A DNA stretch of 64,000 nucleotides from positions 50,206 through 114,205 of the forward strand of contig DF240515.1 in assembly GCA_000507305.1 (NCBI GenBank), written 5' to 3'. Source of the DNA: Breviolum minutum Mf 1.05b.01. Lineage: Eukaryota; Sar; Dinophyceae; Suessiales; Symbiodiniaceae. A model generated the notes under the pieces. The model was not told the DNA's origin. It was given only the letters and a program-made list of their open reading frames with translations, and searched no databases. Of the stretch, positions 1 to 9,842 are shown piece after piece. The position numbers and the translations under genes are program-made. How positions within the stretch are numbered: the first letter of the stretch is position 1; every line of letters starts with the position of its first letter.

Positions 1-355
1 GATTGAATGCCCATGGTTCAAACATGAATTCAACGTCAAACCAATGATGATCATCAACTGGTAATGACTGCTTATATAGAAATGATCAGTACCCTACTGA
101 ACAGAATCAGGGCCATGTTCAACGCAACTAGTTCGTGCCTTGTATCTATGGATGCAGCATATTCACATCCTAGCACTCAACATCCTCATTGGATAAAACA
201 TATATACCATCATCTGAATCAACTGGGAAGTACAGATCAACAGTGCCACACCTGCCGAAAGCAAAAAAAAACGAATTACTTTACTTCGAGTGATCCCCAC
301 CATGACATGTTGGGTGGAGGTTGTCAGGTGAGGGTTGTCATTGAGAATATGATGG

Positions 356-1201
356 NNNNNNNNNNNNNNNNNNNNNNNNNNNNNNNNNNNNNNNNNNNNN
401 NNNNNNNNNNNNNNNNNNNNNNNNNNNNNNNNNNNNNNNNNNNNNNNNNNNNNNNNNNNNNNNNNNNNNNNNNNNNNNNNNNNNNNNNNNNNNNNNNNNN
501 NNNNNNNNNNNNNNNNNNNNNNNNNNNNNNNNNNNNNNNNNNNNNNNNNNNNNNNNNNNNNNNNNNNNNNNNNNNNNNNNNNNNNNNNNNNNNNNNNNNN
601 NNNNNNNNNNNNNNNNNNNNNNNNNNNNNNNNNNNNNNNNNNNNNNNNNNNNNNNNNNNNNNNNNNNNNNNNNNNNNNNNNNNNNNNNNNNNNNNNNNNN
701 NNNNNNNNNNNNNNNNNNNNNNNNNNNNNNNNNNNNNNNNNNNNNNNNNNNNNNNNNNNNNNNNNNNNNNNNNNNNNNNNNNNNNNNNNNNNNNNNNNNN
801 NNNNNNNNNNNNNNNNNNNNNNNNNNNNNNNNNNNNNNNNNNNNNNNNNNNNNNNNNNNNNNNNNNNNNNNNNNNNNNNNNNNNNNNNNNNNNNNNNNNN
901 NNNNNNNNNNNNNNNNNNNNNNNNNNNNNNNNNNNNNNNNNNNNNNNNNNNNNNNNNNNNNNNNNNNNNNNNNNNNNNNNNNNNNNNNNNNNNNNNNNNN
1001 NNNNNNNNNNNNNNNNNNNNNNNNNNNNNNNNNNNNNNNNNNNNNNNNNNNNNNNNNNNNNNNNNNNNNNNNNNNNNNNNNNNNNNNNNNNNNNNNNNNN
1101 NNNNNNNNNNNNNNNNNNNNNNNNNNNNNNNNNNNNNNNNNNNNNNNNNNNNNNNNNNNNNNNNNNNNNNNNNNNNNNNNNNNNNNNNNNNNNNNNNNNN
1201 N
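356..1201. other. Assembly gap (run of N)
   Basis: An unbroken run of N abuts a tandem minisatellite on its right. The gap probably marks an array that could not be assembled. Long open frames crossing it are artefacts of the N run. Confidence 0.98.
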
Positions 1202-1400
1202 CGCCACACTGAACTCGCATGATCGCGGTTGGGGTCCGGGCCGCCACACTGAACTCGCATGATCGCGGTTGGGGTCCGGCACGCCACACTGAACTCGCAG
1301 GATCGCGGTTGGGGTCCGGCACGCCACACTGCACTCGCAGGATCTCGGTTGGGGTCCAGCACGCCACACTGAACTCACAGGATCGCAGTTGAGATCCGAC
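1202..1400. repeat. 40-bp tandem minisatellite, about five units
   Basis: Units start at 1202, 1242, 1282, 1322 and 1362, exactly 40 bp apart. Each begins CGCCACACTG and contains GATCGCGGTTGGGGTCC. Units differ by a few substitutions. The array starts directly at the gap, so the true copy number is unknown and larger than five is likely. It is much more GC-rich than its surroundings. Confidence 0.95.
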
Positions 1401-1490
1401 GAGGAGGAGGACGACAGGAGGAGGAGGAGGAGCAGGAGAAGGAGAAGGAGTGCGGGAGAAGAGACTGACATAAAATCTAACAACCCTCAC

Positions 1491-1733
1491 CTGACAGGTG
1501 GGGAAAAAGAAGGTCTGGTTTGGAAGGCAGTGTCCTTTTTCTTTACTTGTGTGATTGTCAGGTTCGATTGGGTGAGCAACTCTTCCAAGGAGTACCATTT
1601 GGTTTTTTGATGTGCTTTTACACTCCGGAAAGCATAGGTTATCTGATTGCACATACTCTCCAAATGTTCCATTGCTTCTTTTAACAAATCGTGCAACATG
1701 AACACCCAAGATCAGCAAGGCTTGATGAAACAA
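1491..1733 (-). CDS. Candidate coding exon, unknown product
   Basis: On the minus strand the frame from about 1733 stays open for roughly 80 codons. It ends at a good donor (CAG followed by GTGAGG) in phase 0. The translation has ordinary protein composition (for example LLILGVHVARFVKRSNGTF). A second minus frame over 1547-1705 is also open, starts with ATG and reads like a helix (LHDLLKEAMEHLESM), with an alternative donor GTAAAG. I cannot decide between them. The proposed donor lies in the right arm of the inverted repeat, which weakens the first reading. No family recognised. Confidence 0.25.
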
Positions 1734-1970
1734 CTACAATGAAGAATCTTCGTTAGATAAGGAGCTTAGTTGCTGATAGATAAACTGAAAAGTTTTGAGG
1801 GATTTATAGCTTTTACGGGGCGTACAACCCACTTCTTAAATCTTATTAACTACTTAGCAAACTTAAAGGGGTGACCATTGGGTCATCCAACTGCCAAAAA
1901 CATCCAAGTGTTTTTGAAATGATGGATTGATTATATTGATTACTTGATCCGGCCTGCCACGAACACACTA

Positions 1971-2072
1971 CTAGTTGGTGGTTTCAATCCATCTGAAAAA
2001 TATTGGTCAAATTGGATCATTTCCACAAATAGGGATGAACATTTAAAAAATATTTGAGTTGCCACCACCCAG
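1971..2072 (+). mobile_element. MITE family A
   Basis: The left end CTAGTTGGTGGTTTCAA and the right end GTTGCCACCACCCAG form the inverted termini. No clear target duplication is visible. Plus orientation. Confidence 0.8.
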
Positions 2073-2220
2073 ATTTTTACAATCTTATACAATATGATAC
2101 AATACATCCCTCACATTCCTCCAACACATTCACAAAAAAACATCTCAAACTTGGTATTTTTTGGCCAAGAAGTGATTTGGAGCTTGTGATTTGTACAGTC
2201 CTTAGATTTCTTGAAAATCA

Positions 2221-2338
2221 CTAGTTGGTGGTTTGAACCAACCCAATTGAAAAATATGCGGAAGTCAAAATGGGCTCATTTTCCCCGAATTTCGGGGTGA
2301 AAATTCCAAAAATATTTGAGTTGCCAAGCACCACCTAG
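2221..2338 (+). mobile_element. MITE family A, 4-bp duplication ATCA
   Basis: The element runs from CTAGTTGGTGG to CCACCTAG and is flanked on both sides by ATCA. It has a slightly expanded middle. Plus orientation. Confidence 0.85.
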
Positions 2339-2610
2339 ATCAGGAAAGCCATTGGTTTGGGCGATTCACGTACCCCAAAGGTAACCTTAGACCAAAACAT
2401 CCCGAAACGCCCAGTTGAAACTGATGATATCGTCTGGGGATTCAAAGATTTCGGCCTGTCCAAAGCTCCCTTTGAAGTCTTAGCTGCCCTAATGTCATAT
2501 CGGAAAAGCTTCCTCTACAAGCAAATCCTTTCATGTCTTTTCTGGGTAGATTTTTTTTCCCTTTCCTTTTTGTCCTTCGTACTTTTACTAAGTCAGAATT
2601 TAGTTTTTGC

Positions 2611-2731
2611 AGGGGGCATGAAATATTACCAACCCAAACAACAAGCACTATCATAGGGGAAATGCATCAAAGCTACCATATCATTTTGAATTGTTTGAAC
2701 CCCCCCCAACATGGGTAATTTAATGACCCCT
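2611..2731. mobile_element. MITE family S
   Basis: The left end GGGGGCATGAAATATTACC and the right end GGTAATTTAATGACCCC resemble copies at 43000 and 44164. A small inverted-repeat element. Confidence 0.55.
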
Positions 2732-2784
2732 GTTTTTTTGTGTATCGAAACCAACTTCATCAAACATGAATTTCCCTGGGGCAC

Positions 2785-2897
2785 CTCAGTACAATTGCTG
2801 GCACTGGAGGCAATGTGGCCAATGAAATACCTGTTCTGCGCGTCGATTTCATGGATTTTTTCAACGGCGCCGCCAACGTTTTTTGGTTTTTCTTTTG
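2785..2897 (-). CDS. Candidate 113-bp coding exon, unknown product
   Basis: The minus strand shows an acceptor TTTGTTCAG at 2898 and a donor GAG followed by GTGCCC at 2784. Between them is an open frame of 37 codons (two leading bases, phase 0 at the end). It contains AVEKIHEIDAQNRYFIGHIA, a natural-looking sequence. The exon sits just outside a family S element. No family recognised, and the splice sites are by eye. Confidence 0.35.
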
Positions 2898-3019
2898 CTG
2901 AACAAACTCCAGGGCAACAAGGAGATGAAAATTTCCCCAACATAAATCTTGCTTGGTAAGTCTGTTCTCACTTCACATTGGCATGGGGCTATACCATCAG
3001 GGGGAACCCAGCAACTGTA

Positions 3020-3215
3020 CACAGAGAGAGAGAGAGAGAGATGTTGACAAAACAGCGCATCTATAATCATACAGAATAGCATAACTCTGTAGATGCTAAG
3101 ATTACGGGGTAAAATTGTCAATCAATATATGTAAATATATAATTGTGAATATGTATGATATAAAATGATATCTATATATATATATATATATGTATATAGA
3201 GAGGGAGAGAGAGAT
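3020..3215. repeat. AG and AT microsatellites
   Basis: An (AG)n tract at about 3023-3040 is followed by an (AT)n tract at 3173-3192 and a further GA-rich stretch near 3200-3213. Confidence 0.85.
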
Positions 3216-3940
3216 TGTCTTTTTGTATGGCTTGAGTGACTGAAACACCAAACTTTTGTATACATTTGTTGCATCTTCCGGCGCACGGTGTCTCATAGAG
3301 ATGATCGCATTGGTTTCGCGTGGCCCAGGCATTCACTTCTACAGAATCCATTCGCGACTGGTTGAGGCGGCGCGGGTTCAACAACAGCAAACAACGTGAA
3401 AGCTGCAGGCTTGCTACCCATCTCACTGCTGTTGCAATTCATTGAAAAATGGAACACGAAACATCAAGAAAAAAAGGAAAATCATGCTAAGTCTCAACAA
3501 ACATACCAACTCAACGCAACGAGATTCATTATGGTCTCTGGTACCAATTTTATTCTTTTTCCTGATGCGACGTTGCAAACGTTTGTCAGGTTGCTCTCAT
3601 TTCTTGGAGTACTGTACACATCAATATGTGACTCACACAATGTGGGGTATTCCGATATCAATAATTTTGGGGGTATTGTACATCAGTACTCTCAGATTTT
3701 GGTATCAGAAACTGTGTTTGCGGTGGTCTTTGGTTCAAGATTTTGCGGTAAACCTCAGAACGACCATCTAATCTGGAATCTTGGCTTGGAAAGATGGCTT
3801 CGGAAAGTGGCTGCAGTTGTTAGGTCTATTTGGTTACTCGTATGGTCACTGAATATCCCCCACTTGCTGATGTGAAAAAACACTCTGAATGTGCAGAGGT
3901 CTCTGTTCAATGGCCAAACAAATGCGATGACAGTCTACTG

Positions 3941-4049
3941 TACCCTCCTGTAAACAAACAAACATGGCAATGGAAAACTGATCATTTCATGATGTATTTC
4001 CTATTGAAACTGGGGATATTCCATTGCTATGTTAGTTCACCAGAGTGTA
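3941..4049 (+). mobile_element. MITE family C
   Basis: Ends are CCCTCCTGTAAAC and GTTAGTTCACCAGAGTG, each next to TA. The inner arms carry CATGGCAATGGAAAA and its inverted partner. Confidence 0.8.
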
Positions 4050-4360
4050 AGTCTACTAGTAATGGAAAAACAACGCATAATTCAAGAAACTGACATCAAC
4101 ATTAAATCTAATCCATAGGATGGGAAGATGGGAACTGGTGTATTGACTTACGTAAATGGTTCATCTTTATGGTGAATCTTGGTAACTATACCATACATGG
4201 ATCCTATGGGTAATAGTGGACAGTCCAAGCTCTAAAAAAACAAAACATTGAAGTGATATTGAGCTACAACTTACACTCGGACCATGGGTTTTATGCATCT
4301 TTGGAAAAGGATACACCGAGGTTCCAAAAGTCCCCTTTCCAACAAAATTCCATGGACAAA

Positions 4361-4465
4361 TACCCTCTGGTAGACTAACATGGCAATGGAACACAACCAT
4401 TTTTAATAGGAAATGCATCTTCAAAGGGTTCATTTTCCATTGCTATGTTAGATTACCGGAGTGTA
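4361..4465 (-). mobile_element. MITE family C, opposite orientation
   Basis: It begins CCCTCTGGTAGACTAACATG after TA and ends GTTAGATTACCGGAGTG before TA. The middle runs in the opposite direction to the copy at 3941. Confidence 0.75.
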
Positions 4466-4608
4466 ATTCGAAAGTTTTCTGCTGAAAATTCATCCCCATG
4501 ACCAGGAAACTCTCATCAACGGAACGGGGTTGAGCTTTCAAAGAGAATCTACAGGGCATCCCCAAACCTTGAAATGAAAGGAATTCCTTCATAAATCACC
4601 AACATGTT

Positions 4609-4728
4609 CAGGTACCTAAAATGGAGGTACTGAACATTACGAGACAATTTTGGGGATGTTTTTTCGTTACATAAGCCTTACAAACAGCTTATACAATTTA
4701 TACATGTGAGTACCTCCATTTTAACATG
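4609..4728. mobile_element. Inverted-repeat element, family N
   Basis: The arm AAAATGGAGGTACT near 4618 is matched by AGTACCTCCATTTT near 4710. A single copy in this window, ends approximate. Confidence 0.5.
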
Positions 4729-5409
4729 CGGCCGCCGCGCCACCATGGCCGGAGATTTTTTGCTTCCGCCCTCTCGCCATGGTTGCTTCCAAGAAATTGT
4801 CACACCTTTCTCAGGCCTCATAGGAGGAAGAAAAAGGCTGTCAAGCTGTCATTCAAGTGATCCCACCTTGATCCTCTATAGTTGGAAGTTGCAAGACATT
4901 GCCATGTCTGTATCCATGGCTTTCATTTCATTAAAGTCATGCGTATGCATTCAGTCTGAAACTGTTGCTTTGGGAGCGGCAGTGCCTGAAGTCTAGTAAC
5001 TCCTAACAAAACTCCCAAATAAACACTGTTTAGTGCAACGCATAGTTTATATACTTTTGGAGGTTCATCCCAATCCATAACCCCCCCGCAGAATCTTTGG
5101 GGGTAATGCATCTCAAGGAATCTAGGTATTTGAGCTATACTGTACAGTGGTTCACTCCTGTCCAGTCCAACCCCTGAACAAGCCGCAACCCCTTCAAACC
5201 ATTTATATAGTGTGGACCTTTTTGACCCGAGCAACTTATGGGAAATATGGAGGTTTTAGGCCCAACAAAACAGGGGATTGTAAGTTGTAACTCCTAAAAA
5301 TGAAGGTTGTGTGGGTTCCCATGAAATGTTCCCAGGATGACCCTCCAAGGAAATTCCTGATCCGCCAGCAGCCCACCAGCCCACCAGCCCAGCATCCCCG
5401 GACCCGCAC

Positions 5410-5451
5410 CTGGCGCTCTGCCTTTCTCTTCTCATCCACCTTCTTCTGAGC
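5410..5451 (-). CDS. Candidate 42-bp coiled-coil exon
   Basis: The minus strand has acceptor CTGCACCAG and donor CAG followed by GTGCGG. The exon is exactly 14 codons in phase 0 and reads AQKKVDEKRKAERQ, a charged helix. Composition and boundaries match the exon at 23807-23860. It may belong to the same coiled-coil gene as 6046-6134, but the phases of those two do not join directly. Confidence 0.4.
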
Positions 5452-5473
5452 CTGGTGCAGGGATGACCAACCC

Positions 5474-5583
5474 TTAATCCACCTGACGTTTAACAGCTCG
5501 CCCGTGAAGATGGTGGTTTCCAATAGGAATCTCCTTTTTCCAGGGCTCCATTTTCAGGGTCTATGTTAACTTCAGGGAGGGTA
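5474..5583. mobile_element. MITE family B variant
   Basis: Left arm ACCTGACGTTTAACAGCTCG, right arm GTTAACTTCAGGGAGGG followed by TA. The right-hand TA at 5582 is shared with the next element. Confidence 0.65.
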
Positions 5584-5699
5584 CCCACCTGATGTTTAAT
5601 ATGGCCATTGAAAAATGCATGGTTGAAGGAAGATCATCCTTTCCTTTTGGGTCCCGGTAAAAAAGAATCAGGGGCGAGCTGATCAACTTCAGGTGCGTA
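5582..5699. mobile_element. MITE family B variant, back to back with previous copy
   Basis: It runs from TA-CCCACCTGATG to CTTCAGGTGCG-TA, with GGGGCGAGCTG in the right arm. The start TA is the end TA of the preceding element. Confidence 0.65.
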
Positions 5700-5809
5700 A
5701 GATCTCGCACGTCCGAGTTGGATGGGAATCTGCAGAATCTCAAGCTCCCAACAAAAGACTGACAGATCAGCTGAATCTAAAATTCCAACAATGACAGAAT
5801 GAATCTTTT

Positions 5810-5916
5810 CTAGTTGGTGGTTGAACCAACCCCTTTGAAAAATATGCTCGTCAAAATGGGAATCTTCCCCAAATAGGGGTGAAAATTCCAAAAATATTTG
5901 AGTTGCCACCACCCAG
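5810..5916 (+). mobile_element. MITE family A, 4-bp duplication TTTT
   Basis: CTAGTTGGTGGTTGAACC to GTTGCCACCACCCAG, flanked by TTTT on both sides. Plus orientation. Confidence 0.85.
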
Positions 5917-6045
5917 TTTTGTATTTTGTTGGTCAGTTGTTTTTTTTCAGTTTTGGTCAGCATGTTTTTTGTTATTATGACAACAACAACGTTTTCGCTC
6001 CCAGTTGAGGGATCAGATTTTTGCCTCTCAGGCATTTCCCTTCAC

Positions 6046-6134
6046 CTTTCATGCTTATCCCCCAGATCTATGGGGATCCCCAGGTCATCTAAAAAAATCG
6101 CCTCCCGCTGCGCTGCCACACGCTCCTCCTTCTC
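6046..6134 (-). CDS. Candidate 89-bp coiled-coil exon
   Basis: On the minus strand the acceptor CGTTGACAG is followed by 29 codons plus two bases and a donor AAAG-GTGAAG. The translation starts EKEERVAAQREAIFLDDL and continues GIPIDLGDKHE: a charged helix followed by a short non-helical segment. The style resembles the exons at 5410 and 23807. It lies between a family A element and the nested F/B pair, so those would be intronic. No family recognised. Confidence 0.45.
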
Positions 6135-6163
6135 CTGTCAACGTTGTGTGTCCAGGATCCCTA

Positions 6164-6410
6164 ATACTTGATGGCGGCTGAAATCAGGCCAGTTTAACCA
6201 CCTGAGCTGTATAAAAAACCCCGTAAATACCCTCCCTGAAACTAACAGTTCGCACCTGAAAATGGAAGCCGAGCCCCCAAAAGGAAACTAACTCGTCTTC
6301 CAACCATCCATTTTCAGGTGCTAAAATGCTGTTAGTTTCAGGGAGGGTAAAATGGGATAAACAGCCAATCAACTGGTGCTCGCCGGATTTCTGAACCATC
6401 AACAGTAATT
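6164..6410 (-). mobile_element. MITE family F interrupted by a family B copy
   Basis: The F termini are CTTGATGGCGGCTGAAATC near 6166 and GAACCATCAACAG before TA at 6407. The middle is split by the B element at 6228-6349. Minus orientation relative to the majority of F copies. Confidence 0.8.
6228..6349 (-). mobile_element. MITE family B nested in family F
   Basis: Perfect termini CCCTCCCTGAAACTAAC and GTTAGTTTCAGGGAGGG sit between TA dinucleotides. The flanking F sequence (GTAAATA ... ATGGGATAAAC) resumes after it, so this copy jumped into an existing F element. Confidence 0.9.
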
Positions 6411-6473
6411 ATGCCAAGTTTGAGGTCAACTTGGAGATATTTCAGGTGACTTTTTGAATGGTCAACATTAATC

Positions 6474-6580
6474 TTACCCCCCCGAAAACTAACATGGAAC
6501 CTGAAAATGATGGTTTCTAGTAGGAATCTCCTCTTCCAGGGGTTCACTTTCAGGTTCCATGTTAGTTCTGCGGGGTGTAA
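6474..6580. mobile_element. MITE family B, sub-type with GGAACCTGAAAATGATGG
   Basis: Runs from TA-CCCCCCCGAAAACTAAC to GTTAGTTCTGCGGGGTG-TA. Shares its inner arm with the copy at 45499. Confidence 0.75.
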
Positions 6581-6599
6581 AACCCCAAAGAACATGGTG

Positions 6600-7300
6600 G
6601 CAATCATCCGTTGTCGTGCCATAGAAGGATATGAAAGGTTGAACATATCAAGATAACTGCTGCTGTAAGAAACATGGACAGAGTAGGCGAACACGGGGGA
6701 CGGAGATGAAGATAAACATGCACGACAAACACCATCAATACGTAATTGCAACATGAGAAGTCCAAATGCAAACCATGTGAGCTAGCCAACAATAGCCATG
6801 CAATAACCGCCGATGAACATATCATCAAAATTACTCATGGATTGGACGTCTTGAAATACATTATATAACTCATAATGATTACTGTGAACAACTGTTTGCA
6901 ACAGTCGATTACGGCGGTCCTCCCATCAACAAAAAACCTGCTTCAATAATCACACGCTTAAAGTCAGTAACACTCATCTAGTTTCATGCACCTGGTACAC
7001 GTATGTTTTTTGATTTTAAGCCCCACCCCCAAACAAAAACATATGCTCCAAACTACCCAAAGTCCTTTCTGACTGCTATTCCAACAAAAACTGACTTCCT
7101 TTGGAATCCTTCTTGAGTCACATATCACCAAACATCTGGATGAAAAAATACCAGAAAATTATAGAAAATCCAATCTTCAAACATGCCTTCAAATTTGGAA
7201 GCTTAAGGGTCATGGCTGTGCGGGAAACATCGCCTCAGCAGTGAGCTTGCTCATACCACGCTTGGCAAAGGCCTGGACCAAGGCAAATTGTTTCGACGAA
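6600..7300. other. No gene seen
   Basis: AT-leaning sequence with no repeat end, splice-bounded frame or RNA gene that I can support. Confidence 0.4.
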
Positions 7301-7308
7301 GGGTGACT

Positions 7309-7539
7309 TGTTGGTGGTTCAGCTACCCAATTGAAACATACTCTAGGGATCCAATCACCTCCTGAGAATGGTAATGGAACCCAAATACTATGCTGAGGAA
7401 GTGATTGGGACACCCAATCATCCTCTGACAAGGTGATTGGATCCCCAGGGATATATGATAAAGTCAAATCGCATCAACTTGGATCATTTCCCAAAGTAGC
7501 AAGAACAAAAAAACAACATATTGAATCCACCACCAATAG
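7309..7539 (+). mobile_element. MITE family A split by a family D insertion
   Basis: The left part TTGGTGGTTCAGCTACCCA ends at 7340. The right part (GTCAAAT ... GGATCATTTCCC ... CCACCACC) resumes after the D element. A diverged copy in plus orientation. Confidence 0.65.
7341..7450. mobile_element. MITE family D nested in family A
   Basis: Ends CTCTAGGGATCCAATCACC and GGTGATTGGATCCCCAGGG are inverted copies. ATA lies directly on both sides, suggesting a 3-bp duplication. Confidence 0.8.
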
Positions 7540-7845
7540 GTGGGATGTTGCTCGAGATGCGTGTCAACTCAACTTCTGATTGCTGCTCCTTTCCTGTCTT
7601 TTTTTTGCGTTTGTTCAGGTGGAAAATAAAGGTTCAATTTTACAATTACAAATTCTTGCTGGTGAATTTGAGAGAGCTCCCCCGACTCTTCGTAAGTTCA
7701 ATCAATATGTGGAAAGTACGTAGGGATTGTTCAAAAAATTGGGGGGTGACGCAACACCTCCTTTATTGATCAGGACTTGCAAACTGGTGAGTGGTAATCT
7801 CAAGTCTTTGAAGAATATATAGCCCCCCAATATGAGGTGCTTTTG

Positions 7846-7963
7846 GTACCCTCCAGTAAAGCTAACATAGCCATACATAGCCCATGGAAAATCCACCATT
7901 TTGATGGTATTTACCAGTAACAATGAACATTTTCATGGGCTATGTTAGTTTACTGGAGGGTAC
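7846..7963. mobile_element. MITE family C
   Basis: From TA-CCCTCCAGTAAAGCTAAC to GTTAGTTTACTGGAGGG-TA, with inner arms CATGGAAAATCCACC and TTTTCATGGGC. Confidence 0.85.
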
Positions 7964-8327
7964 TTACTATCCGAGATTGCTCCCTCATCCCAGCTTCAAA
8001 CTCCCCTTCCGACCTGGTTTCGCACAAAACGGCAGTTCCTTGGGGGACTGTCAAGAGGGGCCCTTCTCGGAAGTGGATGACCCAGGAGTCCGACTATAGT
8101 AACTTATAGGATGATGAATGTAGGCAGTTCAAAGATTTCGACAAATGATCGAAATCTGCGATTCTCTCAGGGACTACCATGAAGGTCTTTATATATAATC
8201 TATTAACCTTTGTAGCTTGGTTGTTTTTGGCTGGACCCAGCGCAACAACAACAACAATCGACCGAAATCATCTGACATTATATATCATCCATCCTAAGGA
8301 TGGGACCAATACTGCAAAATCTGAAAC

Positions 8328-8603
8328 TTGAAACTACCACTGAAGGTGCTGCCCCGAAAATCCAGTTATATACAAGTAGATAGGGGAAAACCCCCACATA
8401 ACTCCACTGAAATTCGAAATCCTTCATCGCCTTTCGAAGATCAGTGGTTCCGTGACAATCTCTCTGACTGTCAGTGTGATGTAGATTCAATGTTGAATTC
8501 AAAGGCTCTTATCGCTGTCAATCTCGCATCTCTGGAACTCCGCAAGTCCACAAGCTGCAAAGAAGTGTTCAAGGCCAAGGTTTTCAATGCTTCGTGTGGG
8601 TGA
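8328..8603 (+). CDS. Open frame, coding status unclear
   Basis: A plus frame is open for about 90 codons and includes DVDSMLNSKALIAVNLASLE. The minus strand is also open over part of it, with an acceptor TTCTTTGCAG near 8567. Neither reading resembles a family I know. Confidence 0.15.
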   Translation: MKLPLKVLPRKSSYIQVDRGKPPHNSTEIRNPSSPFEDQWFRDNLSDCQCDVDSMLNSKALIAVNLASLELRKSTSCKEVFKAKVFNASCG

Positions 8604-8748
8604 AATAACCCCCTGTTACCCATTTGTGCTCTTGGCCAGTTATAGGGGGTTGAACGACTCCGATTTATAACCAGGGGCCCACCTGAAACCCGATGATTCA
8701 GCTCTTAAGCACAATTTCAAAGGTACTAAAAACATGAAAACCACCTGG

Positions 8749-8851
8749 TCCGGTTGGTGGTTTCAACCCATTGGAAAAACTCTCGTCAAATTGGATCATG
8801 TGCCCACATATGGGTGAACATAACAATTAAATATTTGAAACCACCAGCTAG
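8749..8851 (+). mobile_element. MITE family A, 4-bp duplication TGGT
   Basis: CCGGTTGGTGGTTTCAACC to TTTGAAACCACCAGCTAG, flanked by TGGT on both sides. Plus orientation. It ends about 60 bp from the eL29-like fragment. Confidence 0.85.
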
Positions 8852-8911
8852 TGGTGCCATAACTTTTATAGCCTTTTCTTTCTTGTGACTCTTGTGACTG
8901 CAACTAAGCTG

Positions 8912-8999
8912 CATTCCAGACATAGACATCTTGCGAGGACGGCGGGTCTTCTTGATGCCGTTGCGGTGGTTCTGGCGTTGAGACCGCACGATGGATCTG
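8912..8999 (-). pseudogene. Fragment resembling 60S ribosomal protein L29 (eL29)
   Basis: eL29 is a short, very basic large-subunit ribosomal protein with a conserved stretch of the form HRNGIKK followed by basic residues and RK-S-GM. The minus strand here reads NHRNGIKKTRRPRKMSMSGM, a close match in order and spacing. An acceptor-like CGCCAG precedes the N codon at 8971. The expected next segment (of the PKF-RN type) is missing. The frame instead runs on through a Lys/Ser/His-rich tail towards a family A element, and another MITE lies just upstream at 9041. It could be one exon of a split gene or a truncated copy, and I favour a remnant. Dinoflagellates often carry many copies of ribosomal protein genes. 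Confidence 0.45.
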
Positions 9000-9040
9000 C
9001 CGATGTTCGGTAGATCCAAATGGATGCGATTTCTAAGTCT

Positions 9041-9153
9041 TACCCTCCCTGAAACTCAGAGCAAAGGGACCTGAAAATGGATGATTGGAAGAGGAGTTAG
9101 TTTCCTTTCGGGATGGTCCATTTTCAGGTGCTATGTTAGTTTTTCGGGGTGTA
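9041..9153 (+). mobile_element. MITE family B
   Basis: From TA-CCCTCCCTGAAACTC to GTTAGTTTTTCGGGGTG-TA, with the usual inner arm CCTGAAAATGGATG. Confidence 0.8.
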
Positions 9154-9159
9154 AGGTTT

Positions 9160-9840
9160 TTGAATCACCACTTTTTAGTAGTATATAGATACATGTTCAT
9201 GTCAAAAAAACACTTAAGACTGGTTCTCTTTCTTAAAGACCAAACATATTCATCTATTTGTCTTCCAAGGGATATTCATTTTATAGTTCCAGAGATCATC
9301 CAGGTATAGCTAGCAACACTTTTGCATAACAAATTGACTGGTCCAGGATCAGTTCAAAAGACTGATTCTAAGACCTGTTATTTTTTTGCACTCTGCAAAC
9401 CAAGATTAATCTTTATGAGCAACAAACCGGGATAGATTTGTCCCTTGTGATGAAAACCTAACACATACATACCGGCCCCCCAACGTTAATGCATCTGCGC
9501 TTTGACTTGTACAAACAAAGACTGGCCAAATACACAATTGAAAATTACAGTAACATGACACCTAAAAATCACCCAATTGAAGAGGTACCAATCATCTTCC
9601 ATCCACCTCCATTATTGTGTTCCAGTGGTTCATTTTCAAGGGTTTGTCACAATATTATGACACCGGCAAATATGTCAGCATCTATGAATCTATTCTTGCA
9701 TCTCTGATCCTGGACTTCCTGCATGTTATACAAACAAGCTCCAGCTGAGTTTTCAGCGATTTCCGGTGCACAATATGGTGCAAAAAGTAGCAGGCTTGTG
9801 AAATTGAGATCATGAGATTTATCAATCCCATGTATAACTT
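9160..9840. other. No gene seen
   Basis: AT-leaning sequence with only short open frames and no recognisable repeat ends. Confidence 0.4.
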
Positions 9841-9842
9841 GA

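Larger units (their letters stand above)
321..1500. repeat. Inverted repeat flanking the minisatellite and gap
   Basis: The 20 bases at 321-340 (TTGTCAGGTGAGGGTTGTCA) return in inverted, nearly identical form at 1481-1500. The gap, the minisatellite and a purine-rich GGA/GAA tract (1399-1450) lie between the arms. This looks like one element with a tandem array inside it. The outer limits are not certain. Confidence 0.55.

Noticed and set aside
1202-1400. CRISPR array
   Set aside because: The 40-bp units are head to tail with no unique spacers, in a eukaryotic context.
64-1733. Open frames of 380-470 codons crossing the gap
   Set aside because: They exist only because the N run contains no stops; the real sequence on both sides gives short frames.
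3396-3875. 159-codon plus frame, one of the longest without N
   Set aside because: It has no usual start and spans a palindromic repeat (GAGTACTGTACAC near 3607 mirrored near 3685). It lacks any domain or splice logic.
4706-4996. Kozak-like CGCCACCATGG next to GCGGCCGC at about 4729-4749, as in a cloning vector
   Set aside because: The surrounding sequence is native-looking and joins a repeat arm. The match is short and can occur by chance. The frame that follows has no family support.
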